Part shown: positions 1 to 8,620 of the stretch, piece after piece
Numbering within the stretch: position 1 is the stretch's first letter
How the letters are laid out: every line of letters begins with the position of its first letter
NCBI RefSeq assembly: GCF_001623525.1
Contig: NZ_CP015225.1
Location: forward strand, 3,162,001 to 3,226,000
From: Pseudomonas fluorescens
GTDB lineage: Bacteria > Pseudomonadota > Gammaproteobacteria > Pseudomonadales > Pseudomonadaceae
DNA length: 64,000 bases
Direction: 5' to 3'
Made by a program: the position numbers and the translations under genes
Notes under the pieces: model-generated
What the model was told of the DNA's origin: nothing
Databases searched by the model: none
The model's input: only the letters and a program-made list of their open reading frames with translations

Positions 1-554
1 TTACCGTCACCTTTATGATAAAAAATGAATAATTGACCGTTATACACAACGGGGCTGTTAACGCCGGCCATAGGGCTGGTATTGATAGTTTGAATATCGG
101 TCCAACTGACGCCGTCTGTAGAGCTGGTGGTCCTCAAGCGTTGCTGAGGGTCGGCAAAGGTCAGTACTAGTTTCTGCTTAAATACAGTCACTGAAATATC
201 CCCACCCCATCGGTAGCCATTCACTGGGATAGTTTTAGCAGGGGACCACTTTCTCCCATCTGTCGAATAGGAAGAATAGATATGCTCTGAATCATAATTA
301 TTGGACCAGAACATATAAATTTTTCCCTTGAACGACTGCACCGCGGGTATAAATCCCGCTGGGAGGCCGAATCCCACCAGGCTCGTCGAGGAAGGAATAC
401 CGTTTGAGGCATCGGGCTTGTCAAAGACATCGACTTTTATTCCCACACCTTGTTGCGGTGTGGCGATGATCAGACTTTCCGCATAGGCCGATGAGAGCGC
501 GAACAAACCCCACAGACACAACATCAGCCGACTGAATATCGCTCTAAGACTCAT
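1..554 (-). CDS. Secreted BNR/sialidase-like beta-propeller protein, 3' part beyond the window
   Basis: The reading frame is open from an ATG at 554 to the left edge, so the C-terminus is missing. The first 25 or so residues form a signal peptide (hydrophobic LMLCLWGLFALSSAYA, then cleavage near AYA-ES), so export is expected. The visible 184 residues contain two STDGxxW segments (STDGRKW and STDGVSW), each preceded by a beta-rich stretch such as KIYMFWS. This is the pattern of sialidase/BNR-type propeller blades. An AAAGGA ribosome-binding site precedes the ATG at 554; a second in-frame ATG lies 9 bases upstream but sits too close to it. No catalytic assignment is possible from this fragment. 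Base composition is lower in GC than the following genes, which could reflect acquisition. Confidence 0.7.
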   Translation of the reverse strand, partial: MSLRAIFSRLMLCLWGLFALSSAYAESLIIATPQQGVGIKVDVFDKPDASNGIPSSTSLVGFGLPAGFIPAVQSFKGKIYMFWSNNYDSEHIYSSYSTDGRKWSPAKTIPVNGYRWGGDISVTVFKQKLVLTFADPQQRLRTTSSTDGVSWTDIQTINTSPMAGVNSPVVYNGQLFIFYHKGDG

Positions 555-920
555 AGGTTTCATTCCTTTGAATTAACGGCTACCACAGGCCGTGGATACG
601 TCCTGACAGGCGTAGTTATTCTATTGTTCAATGCGAGCTGAACTGGATGTTCTGGAAGTCATTGACTGCATCGCGACAGACATATTGTTAGCCTCCTAGC
701 TAATGAAGCACTTACATCCTGTGTGAAGCAGCGACCCGGCGTTGCAGGCATAGGGCTACCAGTCGCCTTTCTCCATGGTAGACGACGGTTTAATATCGGC
801 TAGGGAAATTCTGAAAAAAGGCACCCTGCGAAGCGGCAGCCAGCATGGCGGCCAATGAACTTTCCACCCAACAACGGCCTCAACCCATTACCTGCCCAAC
901 AAGGAATATGAGGCCCAGCC
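555..920. other. Intergenic region, no gene seen
   Basis: The 366 bases between the two divergent secreted-protein genes hold no convincing reading frame with a ribosome-binding site, no repeat and no strong hairpin. Promoters for both flanking genes are expected here but I cannot place them. Confidence 0.5.
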
Positions 921-1196
921 ATGAAAACCCTCTTGAAACTCACCCTCGCAGCCACCCTCACCTGCGCCCTGCCCGCCTGGGCCACTTGCACGCCAGAAGA
1001 AGCGACCGCCAAACGTGAGCAACTGGCCCAGGAAGTGACCAAGCTCACCGAGCAGAACCCGGCCAAGGCCAAGGAAATCAACGACGAGTTGCAGGCCATG
1101 GACCTGGAGACTGCCAGCAAGGATGTGCCGGACAAGTGCCAGTTGATCGATAAGCGTCTGCAAGAGTTGAAGGATGCGGAGAAGAAGGCCGGGTGA
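921..1196 (+). CDS. Small secreted alpha-helical protein (91 aa), unknown function
   Basis: A clear signal peptide (MKTLLKLTLAATLTCALPAWA) is followed by a roughly 70-residue mature protein rich in Ala, Glu and Lys. Helical heptad-like spacing around residues 25-90 suggests a short helical hairpin or coiled coil. Two cysteines (CTPEE just after cleavage and DKCQL) could form a disulfide in the periplasm. The start is supported by GAGG seven bases upstream of the ATG. It stands alone between the propeller-like gene and a REP element. Pseudomonas genomes carry many such small periplasmic proteins; I do not recognise a named family and propose no function. Confidence 0.75.
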   Translation: MKTLLKLTLAATLTCALPAWATCTPEEATAKREQLAQEVTKLTEQNPAKAKEINDELQAMDLETASKDVPDKCQLIDKRLQELKDAEKKAG

Positions 1197-1226
1197 GTGC
1201 CCTAGTCTGAGCACCGCTTCGCTTTT

Positions 1227-1355
1227 GTGGCGAGGGAGCTTGCTCCCGCTGGGGTGCGAAGCGCCCCCCAAAAACAAGTCTCACCGCGCAATAATGGGTG
1301 AACACGCAACTTTGGGGCTGCTGCGCAGCCCAGCGGGAGCAAGCTCCCTCGCCAC
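1227..1355. repeat. REPIN, family I
   Basis: Two inverted REP arms (GTGGCGAGGGAGCTTGCTCC and its reverse complement) flank about 70 bases, giving a long imperfect hairpin between convergent genes. Confidence 0.85.
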
Positions 1356-1392
1356 AGGTTCTGCATCGAACTTAAGGTCGAGTTTCACCCAT

Positions 1393-1421
1393 AAAAAAAC
1401 CGGACCTTGGGTCCGGTTTTT
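1393..1421. terminator. Bidirectional intrinsic terminator
   Basis: The stem AACCGGACC-TTG-GGTCCGGTT has an A-run on its left and a T-run on its right, so it can terminate transcription from both sides. It lies 20 bases past the stop of the minus-strand helicase gene. Confidence 0.85.
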
Positions 1422-1441
1422 CATGAGGCACTACCGCCGCT

Positions 1442-2788
1442 TCACTCAGCAGCAGGCGCTTCTGGCTTGCGGCGCTTGAGCGGGGCCATGCCGTCCTTGC
1501 TGACCAGCGACGGGGCGTCGGCCTTCGGACGGTTGGCGGTCTTGCGCTTGGTCGGGGCCTTGGCGCCGGTTTTCTTCTTGTCGCCCTTGGCGTCGACCTT
1601 TTTCTTCTTCACGCCAACGGCCTTGCCCGAGGCCTTGACCTTCTTCGGCCCGCCGTAGGTGCCTTTGACTTCCTTGATGGTGCGGCGCTCGAAGCTCTGC
1701 TTGAGGTAGCGCTCGATGCTCGACATCAGGTTCCAGTCGCCGTGGCAGATCAGCGAGATCGCCAGGCCGTCGTTGCCGGCGCGGCCGGTACGACCGATGC
1801 GGTGCACGTATTCGTCGCCGCTGCGGGGCATGTCGAAGTTGATGACCATGTCCAGGCCTTCCACGTCCAGGCCGCGAGCGGCGACGTCGGTGGCGACGAG
1901 GATTTTCACGCCGCCCTGCTTGAGGCGATCGATGGCCAGCTTGCGGTCCTTCTGGTCTTTCTCGCCGTGCAGTACGAACGCCTTGTATTCCTGAGCCACC
2001 AGGCGGCCGTAGATGCGGTCGGCCATGGCCCGGGTGTTAGTGAATACGATGGCTTTTTCGTAGGTTTCGTTGGCCAGCAACCAGTTGACGATCTGTTCTT
2101 TGTGCTGGTTGTGATCAGCGGTGATGATCTGCTGGCGGGTGGTGGAGTTCAGTTGGCTGACCGCGTTGAGCTGCAAGTGCTCAGGGTTGTTCAGCACCTT
2201 GGCGATCATCTCGCGCAGGCCCGAGCCGCCAGTGGTGGCGGAGAACAGCATGGTCTGCTGGCGATTGACGCATTCGTCCACCAGGCGCTGCACGTCTTCG
2301 GCAAAACCCATGTCGAGCATGCGGTCGGCTTCGTCCAGCACCAGCACTTCGACTTCCTTGAGGTCAAGGTTGCCGGCGTTCAGTTGCTCGATCATCCGCC
2401 CCGGTGTGCCGATCAGGATGTCCGGCACCTTGCGCAGCATGGCGGCCTGGACCTTGAAGTCTTCGCCGCCGGTGATCAGGCCGGACTTGATGAAAGTGAA
2501 CTGCGAGAAGCGCTCCACTTCCTTCAGGGTTTGCTGGGCCAGCTCACGGGTCGGCAGCAGGATCAGGGTCTTGATGCTGACGCGGACCTTGGCCGGGCCG
2601 ATCAGGCGGTTAAGGATCGGCAGCACGAACGCGGCCGTCTTGCCGCTGCCGGTTTGCGCCGTCACCCGCAGGTCACGCCCCTGGAGCGCGAGCGGAATAG
2701 CCGCTGCCTGCACCGGCGTTGGCTCGACAAATTTAAGCTCGGCCACGGCTTTGAGCAGGCGTTCGTGCAGGGCGAATTGGGAAAACAC
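1442..2788 (-). CDS. DEAD-box ATP-dependent RNA helicase
   Basis: This 448-residue protein carries the full superfamily 2 DEAD-box set: Q-motif region at residues 18-28, Walker A AQTGSGKT (44-51), PTRELA (79-84), TPGR (128-131), DEAD (152-155), SAT, and the C-terminal ARGLD and HRIGRTGR motifs. The tail after about residue 385 is Lys/Ala-rich and disordered, typical of RNA-binding extensions. It should unwind short RNA duplexes in ribosome assembly or mRNA decay. A longer frame runs upstream, but GTG at 2788 is chosen because GAGG lies eight bases before it and the protein then begins VFSQFALHERL, the usual short N-terminus. It is transcribed alone. Which of the several Pseudomonas DEAD-box paralogues it is cannot be settled here. 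Confidence 0.9.
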   Translation of the reverse strand: MFSQFALHERLLKAVAELKFVEPTPVQAAAIPLALQGRDLRVTAQTGSGKTAAFVLPILNRLIGPAKVRVSIKTLILLPTRELAQQTLKEVERFSQFTFIKSGLITGGEDFKVQAAMLRKVPDILIGTPGRMIEQLNAGNLDLKEVEVLVLDEADRMLDMGFAEDVQRLVDECVNRQQTMLFSATTGGSGLREMIAKVLNNPEHLQLNAVSQLNSTTRQQIITADHNQHKEQIVNWLLANETYEKAIVFTNTRAMADRIYGRLVAQEYKAFVLHGEKDQKDRKLAIDRLKQGGVKILVATDVAARGLDVEGLDMVINFDMPRSGDEYVHRIGRTGRAGNDGLAISLICHGDWNLMSSIERYLKQSFERRTIKEVKGTYGGPKKVKASGKAVGVKKKKVDAKGDKKKTGAKAPTKRKTANRPKADAPSLVSKDGMAPLKRRKPEAPAAE

Positions 2789-2981
2789 GGGTGCTACCTC
2801 GAAGAAATGCAAAAAAACAGCTGCATAGGGTAACGGTTTCGAGCGCGAAGGCCGAGTTTCTTTATACAAACGGCGGCAAATCAGTGCATTTTTATCAGCC
2901 GTTATTGCATCAACAGTCACTTGACCGGGCTTAAATGCTCTAATCGTCCCGTCGCGTCTTTATAGAAGAATCGTTTCGTCC

Positions 2982-4280
2982 ATGGACATCAAACAACTCT
3001 GGGTCAACCTCCAAGACCTCTGGGGTGCCCTTGACCAGCACCCGCTCCTGCATTCCAGCCTCGCCCTGATGTTGCTGCTGGTCATCGCCCTGGTGCTTGG
3101 CCGTGTGGCGCGCTACCTGATCCTGCACGCCGCCAAGCTGCTGGGGCGCCAACCGGCCTTGAACTGGGTCAACGACCTGCGCCAGAACAAGGTCTTCCAT
3201 CGCCTGGCGCAGATGACACCGTCGCTGATCATCCAGTTCGGCCTGCACCTGGTGCCGGAACTGAGCAAGACCAGCCTGATTTTCCTCGGCAATGTCGCCC
3301 TGGCTTTCACCATTTTGTTCCTGGTGCTGGCTCTCAGTGCCTTGCTCAGCGCCCTGCTGGACGTCTATGCGCGCACCGAGCACGCCCGTACCCGCTCGAT
3401 CAAAGGCTATGTGCAACTGACGAAGATGGTGCTGTATGTATTCGGTGCGATCATCATCGTCGCCACCCTGATCGACCGTTCGCCGCTGTTGCTGCTGTCG
3501 GGCCTGGGAGCGATGTCGGCGGTGATCCTGTTGGTCTACAAGGACACCCTGCTGTCGTTCGTCGCCAGCGTGCAGCTGACCAGCAACGACATGTTGCGGG
3601 TCGGCGACTGGATCGAGATGCCCCAGGTCGGCGCCGACGGTGACGTGGTGGACATCACGCTGCACACGGTCAAGGTGCAGAATTTCGACAAGACCATCGT
3701 CTCGATCCCGACCTGGCGGCTGATGTCCGAGTCGTTCAAGAACTGGCGCGGCATGCAGCAATCCGGCGGGCGGCGGATCAAGCGCAGCCTGTTCATCGAC
3801 GCCAGCGGCGTGCGTTTCCTGCATGACGAGGAAGAACAACGCCTGACCCAGGTGCGCCTGCTGACCGACTACATCGGCCGCAAGCAGGCCGAACTCAAGG
3901 CCTGGAACGAGGCCCAGGGCAACGTCGCGGCGATGTCGGCCAACCGTCGGCGGATGACCAACCTGGGCACCTTCCGCGCTTATGCACTGGCGTATTTGAA
4001 AAGCCACGCGGAGATCCAGCCGAACATGACCTGCATGGTCCGGCAGTTGCAGACCACCGCCCAAGGCATCCCGCTGGAAATCTACTGCTTCACCCGCACC
4101 ACCGCGTGGACCGACTACGAGCGTATCCAGGGGGATATTTTCGATTACCTGCTGGCGGTGATGCCGGAGTTTGGGTTGAACCTGTATCAGCAACCGAGCG
4201 GCACGGACTTGCGTTCGGGGTTGTTGCCGGCGGTGCTGGGGGCGAGCCACCTGCCGGAACCGCAGAAGCAGGTGGTCTGA
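2982..4280 (+). CDS. MscS-family mechanosensitive channel, YbdG-like
   Basis: The protein has 432 residues with about five hydrophobic segments in the first 200 residues, ending in the pore-lining helix near LLLLSGLGAMSAVILLVYKD. A beta-rich MscS domain follows (SNDMLRVGDWIEMP, then GDVVDITLHTVKV). This layout and length fit the YbdG/miniconductance branch rather than the three-helix MscS. Such inner-membrane channels release solutes under hypo-osmotic shock. It is divergent from the helicase gene and monocistronic, followed by a REP element. The ATG at 2982 gives the N-terminus MDIKQLWVN; the ribosome-binding site is weak. Confidence 0.87.
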   Translation: MDIKQLWVNLQDLWGALDQHPLLHSSLALMLLLVIALVLGRVARYLILHAAKLLGRQPALNWVNDLRQNKVFHRLAQMTPSLIIQFGLHLVPELSKTSLIFLGNVALAFTILFLVLALSALLSALLDVYARTEHARTRSIKGYVQLTKMVLYVFGAIIIVATLIDRSPLLLLSGLGAMSAVILLVYKDTLLSFVASVQLTSNDMLRVGDWIEMPQVGADGDVVDITLHTVKVQNFDKTIVSIPTWRLMSESFKNWRGMQQSGGRRIKRSLFIDASGVRFLHDEEEQRLTQVRLLTDYIGRKQAELKAWNEAQGNVAAMSANRRRMTNLGTFRAYALAYLKSHAEIQPNMTCMVRQLQTTAQGIPLEIYCFTRTTAWTDYERIQGDIFDYLLAVMPEFGLNLYQQPSGTDLRSGLLPAVLGASHLPEPQKQVV

Positions 4281-4297
4281 AACCACCACAGATCCCC

Positions 4298-4384
4298 TGT
4301 GGGAGCGAGCTTGCTCGCGATAGCGGTGTATCAGAAACATAGATGCTGACTGACACTCCGCCATCGCGAGCAAGCTCCCACAGG
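4298..4384. repeat. REPIN, family II
   Basis: Inverted arms of GTGGGAGCGAGCTTGCTCGC and its complement lie between the convergent channel and exporter genes. Confidence 0.8.
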
Positions 4385-4389
4385 GGTTT

Positions 4390-5256
4390 TCAGCGTGCAG
4401 GTAGCGGTTGGCGGATCCCCAACCGACTGATCCACACCGCCGCCAATATCACCGATCCCCCCAACAGCAACCGCCCCAACGCCTCGTGCTGGTTCCAGAT
4501 CAACAGGTTCACCAGCAGCCCCACCGGCACATGCAGGTTGTTCATCACCGCCAGCGTCCCGCCATTGACCAGGCACGCGCCTTTGTTCCACCAGTACAGC
4601 CCCAGCGCGGTGGAGACCAGGCCGAGGAACACCAACACGCCCCATTGCAGCGGCGCTTCAGGCCAGAAGTTGGCCTTGCCGAACAGCAGGAAAGCCGGCA
4701 ACGCCACCATCAGCGCCCCAAGATAGAAATAACCGAAACGCCGGTAATGCGGCAGGTCGCTCGGGTGGCGGGCCACCAGATGCTTGTACAGCACCTGCCC
4801 GGCTGCATAGGTGAAGTTGGCCAGTTGCAGCAGCAAGAAACCCATGAAGAAATCCGGGTTGATCCGGTCGTAGCGAATCACCGCGGCCCCCGCCACGGCC
4901 ACCAGCGCCGCGATCAGCGCCCAGGGGTTGAAGCGACGGTTCAGCGCGTCTTCGATCAAGGTCACGTGCAGGGGCGTCAGGATGGTGAAAAGCAGCACCT
5001 CGGGCACCGTCAGCACTCGGAAGCTCAGATACAGGCAGACGTAGGTCACGCCAAACTGCAAGGCACCGATCAACAACATGCCGCGCATGAACGCCGGCTC
5101 CACCTGGCGCCAGCGCGTCAGCGGAATGAACACCAGCCCGGCCAGCAACACCCGCACCAGCACCGCGAAATAACTGTCCACATGCCCAGCCAGGTACTCG
5201 CCGATCAGGCTGAAGGAAAACGCCTGGATCAATGTCACAAAAAGTAGATAGCCCAT
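4390..5256 (-). CDS. EamA/DMT-superfamily inner-membrane exporter
   Basis: The 288-residue product is almost wholly hydrophobic, with ten predicted membrane helices arranged as two EamA repeats, the drug/metabolite transporter fold. The N-terminus MGYLLFVTLIQAFSFSLIGE and the RINPDF loop resemble the YijE/carboxylate-amino acid-amine transporter branch, so an amino acid or related metabolite may be exported; the substrate is inferred, not shown. Start chosen at the ATG at 5256 with GAGGG five to eight bases upstream; the frame continues upstream without a better start. It lies downstream of the hybrid kinase gene on the same strand with about 80 bases between them. Confidence 0.85.
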   Translation of the reverse strand: MGYLLFVTLIQAFSFSLIGEYLAGHVDSYFAVLVRVLLAGLVFIPLTRWRQVEPAFMRGMLLIGALQFGVTYVCLYLSFRVLTVPEVLLFTILTPLHVTLIEDALNRRFNPWALIAALVAVAGAAVIRYDRINPDFFMGFLLLQLANFTYAAGQVLYKHLVARHPSDLPHYRRFGYFYLGALMVALPAFLLFGKANFWPEAPLQWGVLVFLGLVSTALGLYWWNKGACLVNGGTLAVMNNLHVPVGLLVNLLIWNQHEALGRLLLGGSVILAAVWISRLGIRQPLPAR

Positions 5257-5336
5257 ACCGCCCTCGTTTCGAATGGCGGCGAAGATAGCGCTTTTGAACG
5301 GTGGGAGCGAGCTTGCTCGCGCCCACAGATACTCCA

Positions 5337-7205
5337 CTAACTTGAAAGTTCATCCACGACCCAAGGAGTGGCCTGACGCTGGTGCCGATGGCTGGCGGCA
5401 CGCTGGAGCACTCGGGTCAGCGCCTGGAAGTTTGCCGGTTTGGTCAGGACGTCATCGGCCCCCCCAGCCCTGAAACGCTCTATCTCGCTGGAAAAAACAC
5501 TCGCGGTGAAAGCAACGATGTAGCAAGTATCGCCCTGGGGTAACTCGCGAATTCTACGCACAGCCTCCATCCCATCCATCACGGGCATGTTGATATCCAT
5601 CAGAATGATCTCTGGCGTCGAAGCCATGCAACGATTGACCGCTTCCAGGCCATCTGACGCAAGGTCGGGTGTATAACCCAACTCTTGTAGCATCGCCATG
5701 GCCACTTTCTGACTCACCGGATGGTTCTCCACCAGAAGGATATCGAGCGGATAATCCTCGGCAAAAGACGAGTCGAAGCCAACCGCCGCATGATCATCCT
5801 TGATGGGTATTTCCGAGACTGAAAAAAGCGCCAGGGGCAGAGAGAAGGAGAATGTCGAGCCTAAACCTGGCTGACTGGTGAACGTTAAAGTCCCCTGCTG
5901 CGCCTCGAGCAGGTTCTTACAGATAGAAAGACCCAACCCGCTCCCAGTGAAGCGTTGGCTAGCCGCCCCTTTAAACTGGACAAAGGGTTTGAACAGATTG
6001 TCTTGCCGTTCCGTGGGGATACCGATGCCGGTATCGCGTATGGAGAAGTCGAGCCACGCTTGAGAGCCGTAACCGCTGGTGGTGACCAGGAGCGATATTT
6101 TTCCGGCTTCGGTAAATTTGACCGCATTGCCCAGCAAGTTGATCAATACCTGGCGAAGGCAATCCATATCAGTCTTGACCAAAGGCGGTACGTCTGGGGA
6201 AAACTGCGCCTCCAGCACGATGGGTTTGTCCTGGATATTTTGCCGGATGAGTTCCATACAGGATGAAACCAGTGCTCTCACTTCGAAAACACGAGGTTTC
6301 AATTCAAGTTTGCCCGCTTCGATTTTGGCGAGATCGAGAATGTTATCGATAAGAGACAGCAGGGTCCGTCCACTGGAATGAATCGTTGTGAGAAGACGGC
6401 GTTGCTCGGGATCCAGGGCGGACCGGGCCAATAGTTCGGTCGCGCCAATGACACCGTACATCGGGGTGCGAATTTCATGACTCATGGTTGCCAGAAAGCT
6501 GGTTTTTGAACGATCAGCGTCTTCGGCGGCATTTTTAGCCTGATTCAATACCTGCTCATTGACTCGCAGTTGCTGAAGATGAGCGCGCATGCGTAAAAGG
6601 AGGAAAGCGAGAAATACCAGGATGGCCAGGATGATGTGGTACAGCGAGTCATGATTAAGTTGTTGGTAGTAGTCCGCCAAGGTAACTTCCGCCCCGACAA
6701 CATACACCGTACCGTCTTGTGATTTTAAGGGGACAAAGACCGCGCGAAAATCACCCCAATGATCCGAGTAGTCGATCCAGGTTGGCTCGGTACGCTCAAA
6801 ACTATCGAGTAAAGCCTGGCTGGCATCGGGATAAGGATCGAAAAAACGCACGAAATTCTTCTCTTGAATTTCTTCTTTCGATGCGCTGGAACTGATCAGG
6901 TAGGCCTTTGCACCTCGCTTGATCACGCTATAGACAAACGCAGTGCCCATGGACTCGTTGAAGCCGGAGAGGCGCTGAATGGTATCCCAGTCCTGCGCTT
7001 GCGATTTGGATTGCTTATCGACCAGATTGTCATGGTAACGGTCGCCGAGGATCGCCGAAGCCCCCAGCGCGGCATGCAGCAATTTATTATTAATGTTGTC
7101 AGTAAGGACGCTTTGCGTCTCGACATAGAGGTAGTAGATATAGCCACCTGCCCCTATGAGATAGGCCAGAAATAAAGCCCATGTTTGCCGTTTGATTTTT
7201 AACAT
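5337..7205 (-). CDS. Hybrid sensor histidine kinase with C-terminal receiver
   Basis: The 622 residues comprise a membrane helix at 8-28, a periplasmic sensor region (about 29-187), a second helix (188-206), a HisKA domain with phospho-acceptor His243 in SHEIRTP, an HATPase_c domain with N-box (LINLLGNAVKFTE), DTGIGI and GSGLGLSI, and a receiver domain (about 487-605) with phospho-acceptor Asp537 in LMDINMP. The sensor region reads like a CHASE/dCache-type extracellular domain. The receiver's acidic pocket is unusual: ILLVENHP has Asn494 where an Asp is normal. No cognate response regulator or Hpt gene lies nearby, so the output is unknown. GGGAGG precedes the ATG. Confidence 0.92.
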   Translation of the reverse strand: MLKIKRQTWALFLAYLIGAGGYIYYLYVETQSVLTDNINNKLLHAALGASAILGDRYHDNLVDKQSKSQAQDWDTIQRLSGFNESMGTAFVYSVIKRGAKAYLISSSASKEEIQEKNFVRFFDPYPDASQALLDSFERTEPTWIDYSDHWGDFRAVFVPLKSQDGTVYVVGAEVTLADYYQQLNHDSLYHIILAILVFLAFLLLRMRAHLQQLRVNEQVLNQAKNAAEDADRSKTSFLATMSHEIRTPMYGVIGATELLARSALDPEQRRLLTTIHSSGRTLLSLIDNILDLAKIEAGKLELKPRVFEVRALVSSCMELIRQNIQDKPIVLEAQFSPDVPPLVKTDMDCLRQVLINLLGNAVKFTEAGKISLLVTTSGYGSQAWLDFSIRDTGIGIPTERQDNLFKPFVQFKGAASQRFTGSGLGLSICKNLLEAQQGTLTFTSQPGLGSTFSFSLPLALFSVSEIPIKDDHAAVGFDSSFAEDYPLDILLVENHPVSQKVAMAMLQELGYTPDLASDGLEAVNRCMASTPEIILMDINMPVMDGMEAVRRIRELPQGDTCYIVAFTASVFSSEIERFRAGGADDVLTKPANFQALTRVLQRAASHRHQRQATPWVVDELSS

Positions 7206-7357
7206 ATCACAGCCTCCCTACTGTAATTCGGCGCATAAATTACCACAGCCAGACGTCGACAGACTTGCCCAATCCGAGTGAGTTTGCGGCCTGTCTATCT
7301 CCCTGCCCTCAAGGCTTGAGGGGCCGTTCATGTCAGGTGGTGGTTATTTCTATTCCC

Positions 7358-7398
7358 CAAAAAAAAAGCCCGATCTCGCTAAAGCGTTCAATCGGGCT
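7358..7398 (-). terminator. Intrinsic terminator downstream of azoR
   Basis: Read on the minus strand, AGCCCGAT pairs with ATCGGGCT around a loop holding a smaller CGCT-type stem, followed by a run of nine T. It lies about 110 bases past the azoR stop. The remaining 7206-7357 and 7400-7505 hold no gene. Confidence 0.8.
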
Positions 7399-7505
7399 GA
7401 TGCACTCAGGAGCAAAAAGTGCAAAGGGAGGTTCGATGCGCAAAACGATTTGAAGGGAAGCGCCAGGCCACTAGACCACCTGGCGATTATCCGAGGATTA
7501 ACGGA

Positions 7506-8105
7506 TCAGGCGACCTGGGACAGTTTGGCGTTGGCCTGATTCAGGCCCTTCTCCTGGAAGTCGCCGCCCAGGTTCATGCCTTCGGCATGGATGAAGGTCA
7601 CCTCGTGGATCCCGATGAAGCCCATGACCTGGCGCAAGTAGGGTTCTTGATGGTCAGTGCTGCCGCCGGCATGAATGCCACCACGGGCGGTCAGCACGAA
7701 GGCGCGCTTGTCGGCCAGCAGGCCTTGAGGTCCGGTGGGGGTGTATTTGAACGTCACGCCGGCACGCAGCACATGGTCGAGCCAGGCTTTAAGTGTGCTG
7801 GGGATGGCGAAGTTGTACATCGGTGCAGCCATTACCAGCACGTCGGCGGCCAGCAGCTCATCGGTCAGTTGGTTGGAGCGCTCCAGCGAGGCGTTTTCAA
7901 CGTCGCTGCGCTGCTCGGCCGGCTTCATCCAGCCACCCAGCAGATTGGCATCCAGGTGCGGCACCGGATTGACGGCCAGGTCGCGAACGCTGATTTCATC
8001 GGCCGGGTGCGCCGCTTTCCACTGGCTGATAAAGGTCTGGGTCAGTTGACGGGACACCGAGTCTTGCTGGCGGGCACTGCTTTCGATGATCAGAACGCGG
8101 GACAT
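7506..8105 (-). CDS. azoR: FMN-dependent NADH:quinone oxidoreductase / azoreductase
   Basis: The 199-residue length and motifs match AzoR: a flavodoxin-like fold beginning MSRVLIIESSAR, the FMN-phosphate loop near SARQQDS, the signature PMYNFAIPSTLKAWLDH and the TARGG loop. AzoR homodimers reduce quinones and azo compounds with NAD(P)H in the cytoplasm and protect against thiol and electrophile stress. The gene has its own terminator and a 150-base upstream region with an inverted repeat (8166-8207). It is monocistronic; the next gene upstream encodes an unrelated periplasmic protein. Confidence 0.93.
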   Translation of the reverse strand: MSRVLIIESSARQQDSVSRQLTQTFISQWKAAHPADEISVRDLAVNPVPHLDANLLGGWMKPAEQRSDVENASLERSNQLTDELLAADVLVMAAPMYNFAIPSTLKAWLDHVLRAGVTFKYTPTGPQGLLADKRAFVLTARGGIHAGGSTDHQEPYLRQVMGFIGIHEVTFIHAEGMNLGGDFQEKGLNQANAKLSQVA

Positions 8106-8165
8106 GGCTTGTAGGCTCCATCTGAGAATGTTGTCAGTCGATGGAGTGAAGGTTAAACGCGATCA

Positions 8166-8207
8166 TATCGATGAAAAAGCGCAAATAACTGCTGTAAAGC
8201 ATCGATA
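8166..8207 (-). promoter_or_regulatory. Candidate operator upstream of azoR
   Basis: Perfect inverted 8-base arms TATCGATG (8166-8173) and CATCGATA (8200-8207) are separated by 26 AT-rich bases, 60-100 bases before the azoR start. This could bind a dimeric or tetrameric regulator; the identity is unknown. Confidence 0.4.
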
Positions 8208-8255
8208 AATTCGTTTATAAGCGGAGCAAGCAATATTGCCTGCCTCACTGCCGGG

Positions 8256-8570
8256 CTATTTCGGCTGACAGGTCAGCTTGATGCGCAGCTTGATGATGTT
8301 GCGGTTGAACTTGGCCGTGGCGTTCTTGAACTTGCCGGCGGCGACTTCGATCTTGCGGGTGCGCGGTGCCTCGGGGCCATTGTTGAAGACCACGGTACAA
8401 GCCGCGTCGGTGTTGCCGTAGTTGTTGACCTGGATGGAACCGATATCGGCATCGGTGTCATAGGCGTTGTAGTCGATGCTCAGGCCGTTGAGGTGTTTTT
8501 CCACATCGATCGGGTAGGCAAACGCAGTCAGTGGCAGCAGGGCCAGCACCACACAACAGATTTTCTTCAT
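8256..8570 (-). CDS. Small periplasmic protein, 104 aa, unknown function
   Basis: A signal peptide (MKKICCVVLALLPLTAFA) precedes an 85-residue mature domain rich in Asn and beta-strand-forming residues, with two cysteines (DAACTVV and LTCQPK) likely joined by a disulfide. Close relatives in Pseudomonas are often labelled 3-phosphoglycerate kinase, but nothing in the sequence supports that: it is far too short and has no nucleotide-binding motif. It is divergent from the LysR gene with only 50 bases between the two starts, so they may share a control region. Confidence 0.75.
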   Translation of the reverse strand: MKKICCVVLALLPLTAFAYPIDVEKHLNGLSIDYNAYDTDADIGSIQVNNYGNTDAACTVVFNNGPEAPRTRKIEVAAGKFKNATAKFNRNIIKLRIKLTCQPK

Positions 8571-8620
8571 TCGGCAGTCTCCACCAAGGGACTGCCAGCT
8601 TAGGACAAGAGGAGCTCGAT

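Noticed and set aside
7400..7505. tRNA-like sequence on the minus strand (GGTGGTCTAGTGG followed by a GGCG stem)
   Set aside because: The resemblance is limited to a D-arm-like stretch; no acceptor stem, proper anticodon arm or TTCGAATCC-type loop closes it. It is better explained as a small hairpin before the azoR terminator.
8256..8570. 3-phosphoglycerate kinase annotation for the small periplasmic protein
   Set aside because: The protein is 104 residues with a signal peptide and no kinase motif; the name appears to be a propagated error.
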